Of a stretch of DNA of 55,639 nt, positions 8,289 to 15,961 are shown piece after piece (position 1 is the stretch's first letter; every line of letters begins with the position of its first letter). Location: contig PXRN01000024.1 of NCBI GenBank assembly GCA_003021045.1, positions 73,681-129,319 of the forward strand. The letters run 5' to 3'. Both the position numbers and the translations under genes were made by a program. The notes beneath the pieces are model-generated. The model was not told where the DNA came from and made no database searches. It saw nothing but the letters and a program-made list of their open reading frames with translations. The DNA is from Halobacteriales archaeon QS_4_69_34 (GTDB taxonomy: Archaea > Halobacteriota > Halobacteria > Halobacteriales > Halococcaceae).

Positions 8289-10283
8289 ATGGCGACCGAA
8301 ACGGACGTCGTCGTGGTCGGCGCGGGCGGAGACGGCCCGGCCATCGCGTGGCGGCTCGGCCAGCTGGGCATCGACACCCTCGTGCTCGAAGCGGGGCCGT
8401 TCCACGGCAACGAGAACTGGCCCGAGCCCCACGAGGAGCCCGGCGCGGAGTCGAGCGCCGATCCCGCCGACCTCAGCGGCGAGCTCTTAGAGGAGCAGTT
8501 CACCCGACTGGAGAACGACACCAACAACCCCCTCTCCGGGAAGCTCCGCTTCGGTCCCGCCGACCGGTGTCGCGGGCCGTGGTACCGGGCGATCACGCAG
8601 GCCGCCATCCTCTATCAGGTGGCGGGCGTCGGCGGCACGACGCTGCACTACCTCGGCAACCACCCGCGGGCGCTCCCGCTGGCGGTCGACGAGCAGGGCG
8701 ACTGGCCCGAGGCGGTCTCGTACGCGGACCTCGTGCCCTACTACCAGCACCTCGAAGCCACCCACCCCATCGAGCCCGCCCCCAAGACCGCGAAGGAGGA
8801 GCTCTACTTCCAGGGTGCGTCGGCGGCGGGCTACGACCTCCTCGATGGGTGGAACGTCACCGAGGCGGGCTACCGGCCCCAGCCCAACGCCATCCTCCGG
8901 CCCGACGAGAAGCTCCGGGGCGACTACCAGGGCGACTTCACCTACCCCGACGTGGAGGGCTCGACGCTCGCGGGCCACGAGTTCCAGGGCGACCCGACCC
9001 CCTTCGGCGCGCCCTACGAGGAGAAGGCCCGGCGTTCCTCGAACGTGAGCCTCGTTCCCCGGGCGATGGAGACGGGCAACGTCACGATCCGGCCCAACGC
9101 CTTCGTTACCGACGTGCTCACGAGCGACGGGACGGGCACGCCGGAGGCCACGGGGGTGACGTTCCGGGACACCTGGTCGGGCGACACGGAGGAGGTGACA
9201 GCCGACGTGGTGGTGCTCGCGGCGGGCGCGGTCGAGACTCCCCGCCTGTGGCTCAACGCCGGCCTGCCCGCCACCGAGTGGGTCGGCAAGGGTATGACGA
9301 CCCACTACTTCGATTACGTCGTGGGCGTCTTCGATGAGGACGTACTGGAAGAGCGGCTCGGCCAGCCGAACCTGAATCCCCACGTCGGACAGAACTCCGC
9401 GGCGCGCTTCGACAAGCCCGGCGTCGGCGGGCTGGAGGTGTTCGGCGGCGGGACGGGCCTGCAGGCAGTCTCGAACTACGGGTTCAGCGCGGCGGGCTAC
9501 AGCTCGCTCGACGAGGACGATCCCGGAGGCCCGTGGGACACCCGCGGGCGGATCGTCGGTTCGGCGCTCAAAGAGAAGATGGCCGACTACAGGCGGACGC
9601 TCTCGGTGCTCGTCCTCACGGACGATCGACCGCGGAAGGAAAACGGCGTCAGCCTCGATCCCACGGTTCGGGACGAGCACGGCCCCGTCCCGCGCGTCGA
9701 GTGGGAGCCAAGCGCCGACGACGAGCGAAAGCGCACCGAGATGGCCGAGGTCGCCACGGAGATCCTCCGGAGTGCGGGCGCGAGCCACGTCCACCGGGCC
9801 GACTGGCCGCCGCTTTTGCTCCACCTCCAGAGCACGATGGGGATGGGGAAGGTCACCGACGCGGGCGCGGAGGCCAAAGCGGTGACGCGGCTGTTCGTCG
9901 GCGACCACTCGGTACTGCCGAACGCGCTGGGCGGCCCGAACCCGACCCACACCGGACAGGCCGTCGCGCTCCGGACCGCCGAGACCATCGCCGATCGGTA
10001 CTTCCCGGGCGCGGGCGACGCGCGCATCCGCGACGGCGACGGCTGTGGCACGCCCGGTCCGGACGTGACCGGCGACGGCGCACCCGCGAGAGACCCCGAC
10101 TGCGACGGGCTGTACGAGGACGTCGACGGCGACGGTCGGACGGGCGTCGTCGACGCCCAGGCGCTGTTCGCCCACCGCGAGGACCGGGCAGTGCGCGAGA
10201 ACCCGCGGGCGTTCGACTTCGACGACGACGGATCGGCGAACGTCGTCGACGTCCAGAAGCTGTTCACCGAGGTGATCGACTGA
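8289..10283 (+). CDS. GMC-type FAD oxidoreductase with C-terminal dockerin
   Basis: The 664-residue protein starts at ATG 8289 with VVVVGAGGDGPAIAWRLG, an FAD-binding motif, and has no signal peptide. GMC signatures include VGGTTLHYLGNHPRA, the VLAAGAVETPRL segment and a C-terminal HLQSTMGMG plus NALGGPNPTHTGQAVALRTAE region that supplies the catalytic His/Asn area in this family. Residues about 583-664 are a dockerin with loops DVDGDGRTGVVD and DFDDDGSANVVD. It follows its likely Tat-bearing small subunit by 22 bp and precedes the lipocalin-like gene by 3 bp. It probably oxidises a sugar or alcohol outside the cell as a two-subunit complex. It is a paralogue of the partial gene at 1-890. Confidence 0.9.
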   Translation: MATETDVVVVGAGGDGPAIAWRLGQLGIDTLVLEAGPFHGNENWPEPHEEPGAESSADPADLSGELLEEQFTRLENDTNNPLSGKLRFGPADRCRGPWYRAITQAAILYQVAGVGGTTLHYLGNHPRALPLAVDEQGDWPEAVSYADLVPYYQHLEATHPIEPAPKTAKEELYFQGASAAGYDLLDGWNVTEAGYRPQPNAILRPDEKLRGDYQGDFTYPDVEGSTLAGHEFQGDPTPFGAPYEEKARRSSNVSLVPRAMETGNVTIRPNAFVTDVLTSDGTGTPEATGVTFRDTWSGDTEEVTADVVVLAAGAVETPRLWLNAGLPATEWVGKGMTTHYFDYVVGVFDEDVLEERLGQPNLNPHVGQNSAARFDKPGVGGLEVFGGGTGLQAVSNYGFSAAGYSSLDEDDPGGPWDTRGRIVGSALKEKMADYRRTLSVLVLTDDRPRKENGVSLDPTVRDEHGPVPRVEWEPSADDERKRTEMAEVATEILRSAGASHVHRADWPPLLLHLQSTMGMGKVTDAGAEAKAVTRLFVGDHSVLPNALGGPNPTHTGQAVALRTAETIADRYFPGAGDARIRDGDGCGTPGPDVTGDGAPARDPDCDGLYEDVDGDGRTGVVDAQALFAHREDRAVRENPRAFDFDDDGSANVVDVQKLFTEVID

Positions 10284-10286
10284 GCC

Positions 10287-11831
10287 ATGACCGACGACAC
10301 CGAAACCGACGGGATCGACGTCTCGCGCCGAGGACTACTGGCGGGAGGGGGATCGCTGGCGGCCGGTTCCCTCGCCGTCGGCGCGCCGACCGGAGTGGCG
10401 GGCGTCGCAGCCGGTCAAACGAGTCCGCCCCCCGAGGCCTACCAGCCGGACGCAAGCAAGAACTGGTGGTACTTCAACGGCCACCTCTACGACGCGACGC
10501 CGCCCTACGAGCCGCTGTACGACTACTCCGCGGCCATCGTCATCGACGCCAACGCCACCGGCCCGGTTTTCCTGTTCACGCTCGTCGAGTACGGCGCGGA
10601 CGGCCGGCGAATCGCGCTCTCGACGGAGGGAGCCGCCACGGCGTCGACCGAGAACTACGAGGCGACGTTCAGCTCGCCCGCGGCGACCGGCTCGGTCGTC
10701 CAGACGCGCGACGGCGGTGGCGACGGCGGCGTCGGCACGTCGGGACCTGCGGAGTGGACGGTCGAGCTCGACCCCGGCGGCGGAGCGAGCCTCGATCTCG
10801 ATTACTCGTCGGGCTACGCGCCGAAGCTGCGCGCGAACTACCCCGAGGGCACCGGCACGGCGAACGTCTACTTCTGGAATCAGGCCGGGATCGACGGCAC
10901 GGTCGGAGTGGACGGCACCGTCCGGCCGGTCGTCGGCGTCGGGTTCCTCGAACACGTCTGGGGGACGTGGTCGCGGGTCAGCCAGCGTGGCATCGACTTC
11001 ATCAACGTCCACCTCGACGACCCGGACCGCGCGACCGGGGACGGCGGTTCGGGCGGCGACAGTTCCGGCAGTGGGGCTCTCGGAGCGGGCGACGCCGGTA
11101 GAGCGGACGAGCGGCCTCGGACGGTCGAATCGCTGCCGCGGGGTAGCTCGGTCTACTTCCGGCGGACGTTCTACCAGGCGACGCCGGACGGCGAGCCCCT
11201 GCGCGAGGACGTCGGGCCGGTGCTGTACTTCTCGCGGGACGGGCGGCGATGGCTCGACGCGACCGCGATCGAGTGTGCCTACACCGAAGCCGACGGCTCG
11301 GTAGTGCCCTGCTCGGCCCACCGCTCGGGCGTGCCGCGGGCCGTCGACGTCCGGGCGACCCTGGAGGACGGCAGCCGGCTCGCGCTCCGGCTCGACGCGG
11401 TCCCGGACGCGACGATCTCGATCCCGGAGTTCGGACAGGCGATCGGACGCGTCCACGAGGGTGCGGCCACGGCCGCTGGCGTCCTCACTGCGCCCGACGG
11501 GAGCGAGCGCCGCGTGACGGGCGTCGCCCAGACCGAACACCAGCGCTTCGGGCCGTTCTACCCCGGCGGCGAGGGCGACTGCGGGCCGGGTCCCGGCGAC
11601 GTGACGGGCAACGGGCGAGCGGCGACCGATCCCGACGGCGACTGCGAGTACGAGGACGTCAACGGCGACCGGCGCGGCGAGCGCGGCTTCGACGCCGTCG
11701 ACGTGCAGGCGCTGTTCGCCAACCGTGACGACCGGGCCATTCAGGGCCACCCGGCCGCCTTCGACTTCAACGACGACGGAGCGGTGGACGTGGTCGACGT
11801 CCAGAAGCTGTTCGTCGAGACGACACGGTGA
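10287..11831 (+). CDS. Tat-exported AttH/CrtC-like lipocalin-fold protein with dockerin
   Basis: The 514-residue protein has a Tat signal (SRRGLLAGGGSLAAG at about residues 13-27). The core has marks of the AttH/CrtC (hydroxyneurosporene synthase-like) double-lipocalin family: NWWYFNGHLYD near residue 53, SGYAPKLRANYPEGTGTANVY, and GVGFLEHVWGTW. A Gly/Ser-rich insert (about residues 252-275) separates the two halves. Residues about 436-514 form a dockerin whose first loop is enlarged (DVNGDRRGERGFDAVD), while the second is normal (DFNDDGAVDVVD). It is the last gene of the five-gene run. Its role there is unknown; the family includes hydratases and lipid-binding proteins. Confidence 0.82.
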   Translation: MTDDTETDGIDVSRRGLLAGGGSLAAGSLAVGAPTGVAGVAAGQTSPPPEAYQPDASKNWWYFNGHLYDATPPYEPLYDYSAAIVIDANATGPVFLFTLVEYGADGRRIALSTEGAATASTENYEATFSSPAATGSVVQTRDGGGDGGVGTSGPAEWTVELDPGGGASLDLDYSSGYAPKLRANYPEGTGTANVYFWNQAGIDGTVGVDGTVRPVVGVGFLEHVWGTWSRVSQRGIDFINVHLDDPDRATGDGGSGGDSSGSGALGAGDAGRADERPRTVESLPRGSSVYFRRTFYQATPDGEPLREDVGPVLYFSRDGRRWLDATAIECAYTEADGSVVPCSAHRSGVPRAVDVRATLEDGSRLALRLDAVPDATISIPEFGQAIGRVHEGAATAAGVLTAPDGSERRVTGVAQTEHQRFGPFYPGGEGDCGPGPGDVTGNGRAATDPDGDCEYEDVNGDRRGERGFDAVDVQALFANRDDRAIQGHPAAFDFNDDGAVDVVDVQKLFVETTR

Positions 11832-11885
11832 ATGAGGGTGTGGCGAACGGCGGCTGTCGTCGGCCCGCTCCGACCCGCGGGGCGC

Positions 11886-12077
11886 TCAGAAGTCGGCGTC
11901 GGCGATCCACTCGGCGGCGACCGAGACGAACCACCCCATCCAGACGGCGAAGACGACGAGCCACGCCCCGTACTGCACGGCCGGGTGCGGGACGAGGGCG
12001 TACGCGCCGGCCAGCACTGCTCCGACGGCCGCGAGCGCAGCGAGGGTCCGCCGATCGGGAATCGCGACGCCGCCCAT
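11886..12077 (-). CDS. small two-helix membrane protein
   Basis: The predicted 63-residue protein starts at ATG 12077. It has two hydrophobic helices (about residues 11-30 and 36-55) and ends EWIADADF. I do not recognise the family beyond small haloarchaeal membrane proteins. A TATA-like GGTTATCG lies about 30 bp upstream, inside a 20-bp direct repeat. It is convergent with the lipocalin-like gene, whose stop is 54 bp away. Confidence 0.6.
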   Translation of the reverse strand: MGGVAIPDRRTLAALAAVGAVLAGAYALVPHPAVQYGAWLVVFAVWMGWFVSVAAEWIADADF

Positions 12078-12102
12078 TCGTCGGCCACGTCGCACCCGCG
12101 GG

Positions 12103-12185
12103 CGATAACCCTTGTGCGGCGATCGGCCCCTTCGGCCGGGAGGTCGTCGCCAGCGGATCCGCGGCCGATAACCCTTGTGCGGCGA
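12103..12185 (-). repeat. two perfect 20-bp direct repeats in a promoter region
   Basis: The 20-bp sequence CGATAACCCTTGTGCGGCGA occurs at 12103-12122 and again at 12166-12185, 63 bp apart. Read on the minus strand each contains GGGTTATCG, a plausible TATA-like box, and the first copy sits about 30 bp upstream of the small membrane gene at 12077. It could be a duplicated promoter or a paired regulator site. Confidence 0.6.
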
Positions 12186-12370
12186 GCGGGACTGACCGTC
12201 GGGCCGTCGGGCCGTCGGTGTCGCCACCGAGTGAAACCGGTTTCCCGGGCGGGACCGTCCTCCGCGACGCCGGTACGGAAGGCGTCTCGGGCCGTCGAGT
12301 CGTGGTCGACGCACGGACGCAGGTGCCCGCACGGTTCGACCGTTCCTGTCGAGCGCTCGTCCCTCCGTAC

Positions 12371-12742
12371 TCACCCCAGCAGGACCGTGCTGACCACGGT
12401 GCCGGCCATCCCGCCCGCGCCGAACCCGCCGATCCGGGCCATCGCGCGCCGCGAGTCGGCCTCGGTCCACTCAGTGTTGGTATCAAGGGAGGACTGGAGG
12501 CCCTCGACGGTCCGGCCCGCGAGCACCGAGCCCGACCAGCCGAGTACGCCGAAGCCGAGCGCGAGCGCACAGACCGCGAAGACCTGCTCGCTTGCGAACC
12601 GCGCATCGCTGCCGAGAAGCGCGAGGGCGAGGACACCGAGCGTACCGGCGAGCAGCCCCACGAGAGCGGCCCCGCCGACCAGCCGCGCGCGAACGAGCAG
12701 CCGGTCGGCGAGCGTCGCGTGCGACGCGATCGGATCGCTCAT
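12371..12742 (-). CDS. small membrane protein downstream of cysE
   Basis: The 123-residue protein starts at ATG 12742, 10 bp after the cysE stop, so the two are probably co-transcribed. Hydrophobic helices lie at about residues 20-43, 55-78 and 103-122, the last Gly-rich. The polar link between helices 2 and 3 holds EGLQSSLDTNTEWTEADSRR. No enzyme motif is visible. The family looks haloarchaeal but I cannot name a function. Confidence 0.65.
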   Translation of the reverse strand: MSDPIASHATLADRLLVRARLVGGAALVGLLAGTLGVLALALLGSDARFASEQVFAVCALALGFGVLGWSGSVLAGRTVEGLQSSLDTNTEWTEADSRRAMARIGGFGAGGMAGTVVSTVLLG

Positions 12743-12752
12743 CGACCGGCGC

Positions 12753-13379
12753 TCAGTCGGCCAGCCCGTCGCCGAGCGCGACTGACTCGTCCTCGGCGCA
12801 GTCGCCGACCAGCTCGGCGGGGTTGCCGACGACGGTGCAGTTCGGCGGCACCGAGTGCAGCAGTACCGACCCGGCCCCGACGTTCGAGTCCTCGCCGACG
12901 ACGATCGGCCCGAGGAGGGTGGCGTTCGCACCTACCGTGACGCCGTCTTCGAGCGTCGGATGGCGCTTCTCGTCTCTGAGCGTGTCGCCGCCCAGCGTAC
13001 AGCCCTGATAACACGTGACGTCGTCGCCGATCTCCGCGGTCTCGCCGATCACCACGCCCGCGCCGTGGTCGACGAAAAAGCGCCGGCCGATGTGCGCGCC
13101 GGGGTGGATCTCGACCCCGGTGAGAAAGCGCGCGACGTGTGAGAGCCACCGCGCCGCGAGTCGACGGTCCCGCCGCCAGAGCGCGTGGGCGACTCGGTGC
13201 GCCCAGATCGCGTGTACGCCCGGGTAGCAACAGCACACTTCGAGCGCGCTCTTGGCTGCGGGGTCGCGCTCGATGGCGGTTCGGACGTCCTCGCGGAGCC
13301 GTTCGAGCGCCGTCCCCACGCGCCCCAGCCGGTCGAGCATCGTCACCGTCATCGCCGTCGTTCGGGGCCGGTCGGCCAT
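12753..13379 (-). CDS. cysE: serine O-acetyltransferase
   Basis: The 208-residue protein shows the CysE left-handed beta-helix of hexapeptide repeats. Motifs include [59 protein letters not shown] and a final [10 protein letters not shown]. It transfers acetyl from acetyl-CoA to L-serine, the first step of cysteine synthesis in the cytoplasm. Its ATG at 13379 overlaps the stop of the preceding permease gene by one base (TAATG), implying translational coupling to the peptide transporter. That pairing suggests amino-acid supply, but is inference. Confidence 0.92.
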   Translation of the reverse strand: MADRPRTTAMTVTMLDRLGRVGTALERLREDVRTAIERDPAAKSALEVCCCYPGVHAIWAHRVAHALWRRDRRLAARWLSHVARFLTGVEIHPGAHIGRRFFVDHGAGVVIGETAEIGDDVTCYQGCTLGGDTLRDEKRHPTLEDGVTVGANATLLGPIVVGEDSNVGAGSVLLHSVPPNCTVVGNPAELVGDCAEDESVALGDGLAD

Positions 13380-14347
13380 TAATCGATCGCCTCGCGCATT
13401 CGCGGGTCGAGCGCGTCGCGCATCCCGTCGCCGAGCAGGTTGAAACCGAGGACGGTGACGGCCAGAAAGAACCCGGGGAAGAACGACCACCACCACTCCC
13501 CTGTCAGCAGGCCACGCTCGACACCGTTGGAGAGCATCAGCCCCCACGAGGGCGTGCCGGCCGCCGCGCCGAAGCCAAGAAACGAGAGGGCGGCGAGGTC
13601 GATGATGGCGAGCCCGAAGTTCAGCGTCGACTGGACGGTAATGGGCGCGAGACAGTTCGGCAGGACGTGTCGCACGAGCACCCGGGGGTCCCGCGCGCCG
13701 AGCGCGACCGTGGCGTCGACGTACTCGTCTTCGAGGACGGCGAGTGCGGCCCCGCGGATGACGCGGGCAAAGCGGGGCGTGTAGACCAGCGTCAGGGCGG
13801 CGACCGCCCGCCAGAGACCCAGATCGTCCGGGAAGATGGCGACCAGAGCGAGCGCGAGCAGCAGGGAGGGAAAGGCCAGCAGCACGTCCATCGTCCGCAT
13901 CACCACGTTGTCGGTGACGTCGCCGTAGTAGGCCGCGAGGGTGCCGAGCCCGACCCCGGCGACGGTCGAGATCCCGACGGTGATCGTGCCGTACAGCATG
14001 GCGTACCACGCGCCGTAGAGCACCCGCGGGAGGATGTCGCGGGCCTGTCCGTCGGTGCCGAAAGGATAGTGTAGCAGGCCCGCCGCCTGGGTTTCGGTGC
14101 CGAACAGCGCCATCCAGCCCGGGGCCGCCCGCGGCGGGTTCGCCCCGAACTGGACCCGCGTGATGGTCTCGAAGTCGACGAACGCCCGCGCGTAGACGGC
14201 GACGGTCACCACGACGAGGATGATCGACAGCCCGACGAGCGCGAGCCGGTTCGAGAGCAGCTCGGAGAGAAACGGCGACGCGCGCACCCGCCCGAGGAGA
14301 CCGCGGTCGCGGCCAGCGCGGGTCCCGGTTTCGGTCTCGGCGCTCAT
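13379..14347 (-). CDS. oligopeptide/nickel-type ABC transporter permease (DppC-like)
   Basis: The 322-residue membrane protein has an N-terminal helix ([20 protein letters not shown]), a long external loop, and then the BPD-type permease core with the EAA-like loop ([21 protein letters not shown]) that contacts the ATPase. The order of permease genes and the lengths fit DppB/DppC of peptide transporters. The ATG at 14347 overlaps the stop of a 41-codon ORF that itself overlaps the dppB-like gene. It works with the permease at 14466-15518, the binding protein and the fused ATPase. Confidence 0.9.
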   Translation of the reverse strand: MSAETETGTRAGRDRGLLGRVRASPFLSELLSNRLALVGLSIILVVVTVAVYARAFVDFETITRVQFGANPPRAAPGWMALFGTETQAAGLLHYPFGTDGQARDILPRVLYGAWYAMLYGTITVGISTVAGVGLGTLAAYYGDVTDNVVMRTMDVLLAFPSLLLALALVAIFPDDLGLWRAVAALTLVYTPRFARVIRGAALAVLEDEYVDATVALGARDPRVLVRHVLPNCLAPITVQSTLNFGLAIIDLAALSFLGFGAAAGTPSWGLMLSNGVERGLLTGEWWWSFFPGFFLAVTVLGFNLLGDGMRDALDPRMREAID

Positions 14348-14469
14348 CGTCGTCCCTCCGGAGCCGCCGGCTGGTCGCCGCTATCCTCGCCGCGGGTCGG
14401 GACGGCGGCGCGTGCCTCTGTCGGCGTTTCGCCGCTCGTGGCTGGATCGTTCCGGGGGTCGGCGCTCAT
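14344..14469 (-). CDS. possible 41-residue ORF coupled between the two permeases
   Basis: ATG 14469 overlaps the TGA of the upstream permease (ATGA), and this ORF's TGA overlaps the ATG of the downstream permease (ATGA again). The predicted peptide starts MSADPRND and is polar, rich in Glu, Pro and Ala, with no membrane segment. The downstream permease also begins MSAE, in another frame. It may be a true microprotein, a coupling ORF that carries ribosomes across the gap, or chance. Confidence 0.4.
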   Translation of the reverse strand: MSADPRNDPATSGETPTEARAAVPTRGEDSGDQPAAPEGRR

Positions 14470-15518
14470 TGCTGGATCCTCGGGTCGAGATAGGAGTAGG
14501 TGATGTCCACGCCGAGGTTCACGAGGGTGAACAGGAACGCGAACGTCAGCACCGTGCCCTGAACGACGGGGTAGTCGCCGACCTCGATGGCCTGCACGAG
14601 GAGGGTCCCGATGCCGCCGATGCCGAAGACGGTCTCGGTGAGCACCGCCCCGCCGAGCAGCGTGCCAAACTGGATGCCGATCACCGTCACCACGGGGATG
14701 AGCGCGTTGCGCAGGCCGTGTTTCATGAGGGTGATCTTCGCGCCCTGGCCCTTCGCGCGGGCGGTACGGATGTAGTCCTGCCTGATGACCTCCAGCATCG
14801 ACGAGCGCATCATCCGGGAGATCAGCGCCATCGAGTAGATACCGATCGTCGCCGCCGGGAGCACCATGTGCTCGACCGCCGAGAAGAAGGGCGCGAAGTC
14901 GCTCACCGCGAACCCGTTCGAGAGGGTGGCCTCCACCCCCCTGACGAACGTGTCGAGGGTGATCACGCCCGTGATCGGCTCGATGGAAAAGGCCTGGGAG
15001 TTGATGCGCCCGCTCGTCGGGAACCAGCCCAGAAACTGTGCGAACAGGAGGATGGCGAGCGGGCCGCTCCAGAAGATGGGGACGCTGATTCCGCTGAGCG
15101 CGCCGACGCGGGTGAGGTGGTCGGTCAGCGTGTCCTGTTTGATCGCGCTGAGGATGCCGAGCGGCAGTCCCAGCAGGATACCGATCAACTGCCCGTAGAT
15201 GGCGAGTTCGAGCGTCACGGGCAGCTTGTTCCGGAGGATCTCCCTGACCGCCGTGTCGCGCTGGATGGTGTAGGACTCGCCGAACTCGAGCTGGGCGGCG
15301 TCGGCGAGAAACCGCCCGTACTGCACCCAGATCGGGTCGTCAAGGCCGAGCTCGCGTTCGATCTGGCGGACGAACTCCTCGGAGGCGCGGTTGCCGGCGA
15401 TCACCCGCGCGGGATTGCCCGGCGAGAGGTGAAGGATGGCGAAAACGAGCGTCGCCACCCCGAACAGCACCGGCACGAGAAGCAGGAGTCGCTTGGCGAC
15501 GAACCGCAGCGAAACCAT
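14466..15518 (-). CDS. oligopeptide/nickel-type ABC transporter permease (DppB-like)
   Basis: The 350-residue protein starts at ATG 15518 (MVSLRFVAKRLLLLVPVLFGV), the standard DppB start with a first membrane helix and the SPGNPAR motif. The N-terminal domain has ELGLDDPIWVQYGRFL, typical of the family, and the EAA loop reads DYIRTARAKGQGAKITLMKHG. It forms the inner-membrane channel with the DppC-like protein. An in-frame ATG eight codons upstream is less likely as the start. Confidence 0.92.
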   Translation of the reverse strand: MVSLRFVAKRLLLLVPVLFGVATLVFAILHLSPGNPARVIAGNRASEEFVRQIERELGLDDPIWVQYGRFLADAAQLEFGESYTIQRDTAVREILRNKLPVTLELAIYGQLIGILLGLPLGILSAIKQDTLTDHLTRVGALSGISVPIFWSGPLAILLFAQFLGWFPTSGRINSQAFSIEPITGVITLDTFVRGVEATLSNGFAVSDFAPFFSAVEHMVLPAATIGIYSMALISRMMRSSMLEVIRQDYIRTARAKGQGAKITLMKHGLRNALIPVVTVIGIQFGTLLGGAVLTETVFGIGGIGTLLVQAIEVGDYPVVQGTVLTFAFLFTLVNLGVDITYSYLDPRIQQ

Positions 15519-15681
15519 TGGCGACCCCGGGAGCGGCACCGGTAAAAACCTCCCGCCTGTCTCCCGCGCTGGCCGCCGGGACCGCCGAACGGTCTCCGTG
15601 GGCCGTCTCCCGGAAGCCGCCCGACAGCGGTTCGACTTCGCCCGGCAGCAGTCCGGCCCCTCGCCCGGCTCGGTAGCGGTT

Positions 15682-15899
15682 TCAACCCACCCCGCGGTCG
15701 TAGCTGTACGCGGCGAGCGCGACGACGCCGGGGACGAGGCCGAAGGCCGTCAGGACGCCGATGGCCGCCGCCCAGAGCCCCGCACGCGGGTCGCTCGCCG
15801 CTCTCCCGGTCCCGTACGTGAGGTAGCTGCGGCTATCGAGGGGAAGGCGAGGAGAACGACGAGGGGTTCGGGACCGACGGGGATCCGGATCGGGAGCAC
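15682..15899 (-). pseudogene. frameshifted small membrane-protein gene
   Basis: From GTG 15899 one frame reads VLPIRIPVGPEPLVVLLAF and continues with small hydrophobic residues to about 15845. The apparent continuation is in another frame: SYLTYGTGRAASDPRAGLW, then a membrane helix (AAAIGVLTAFGLVPGVVALAA) and YSYDRGVG before the stop at 15682. The span is 218 bp, not a multiple of three. Two hydrophobic halves in different frames suggest one small two-helix protein broken by a single indel, or an assembly error. It sits between the permease and the binding-protein gene. Confidence 0.45.
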
Positions 15900-15961
15900 G
15901 TTTCGAGGGTTGCCCCGCGCCTTGCTTGTTCGTGATTTCGGTCGGCGTTCGGCGGCGCTGC

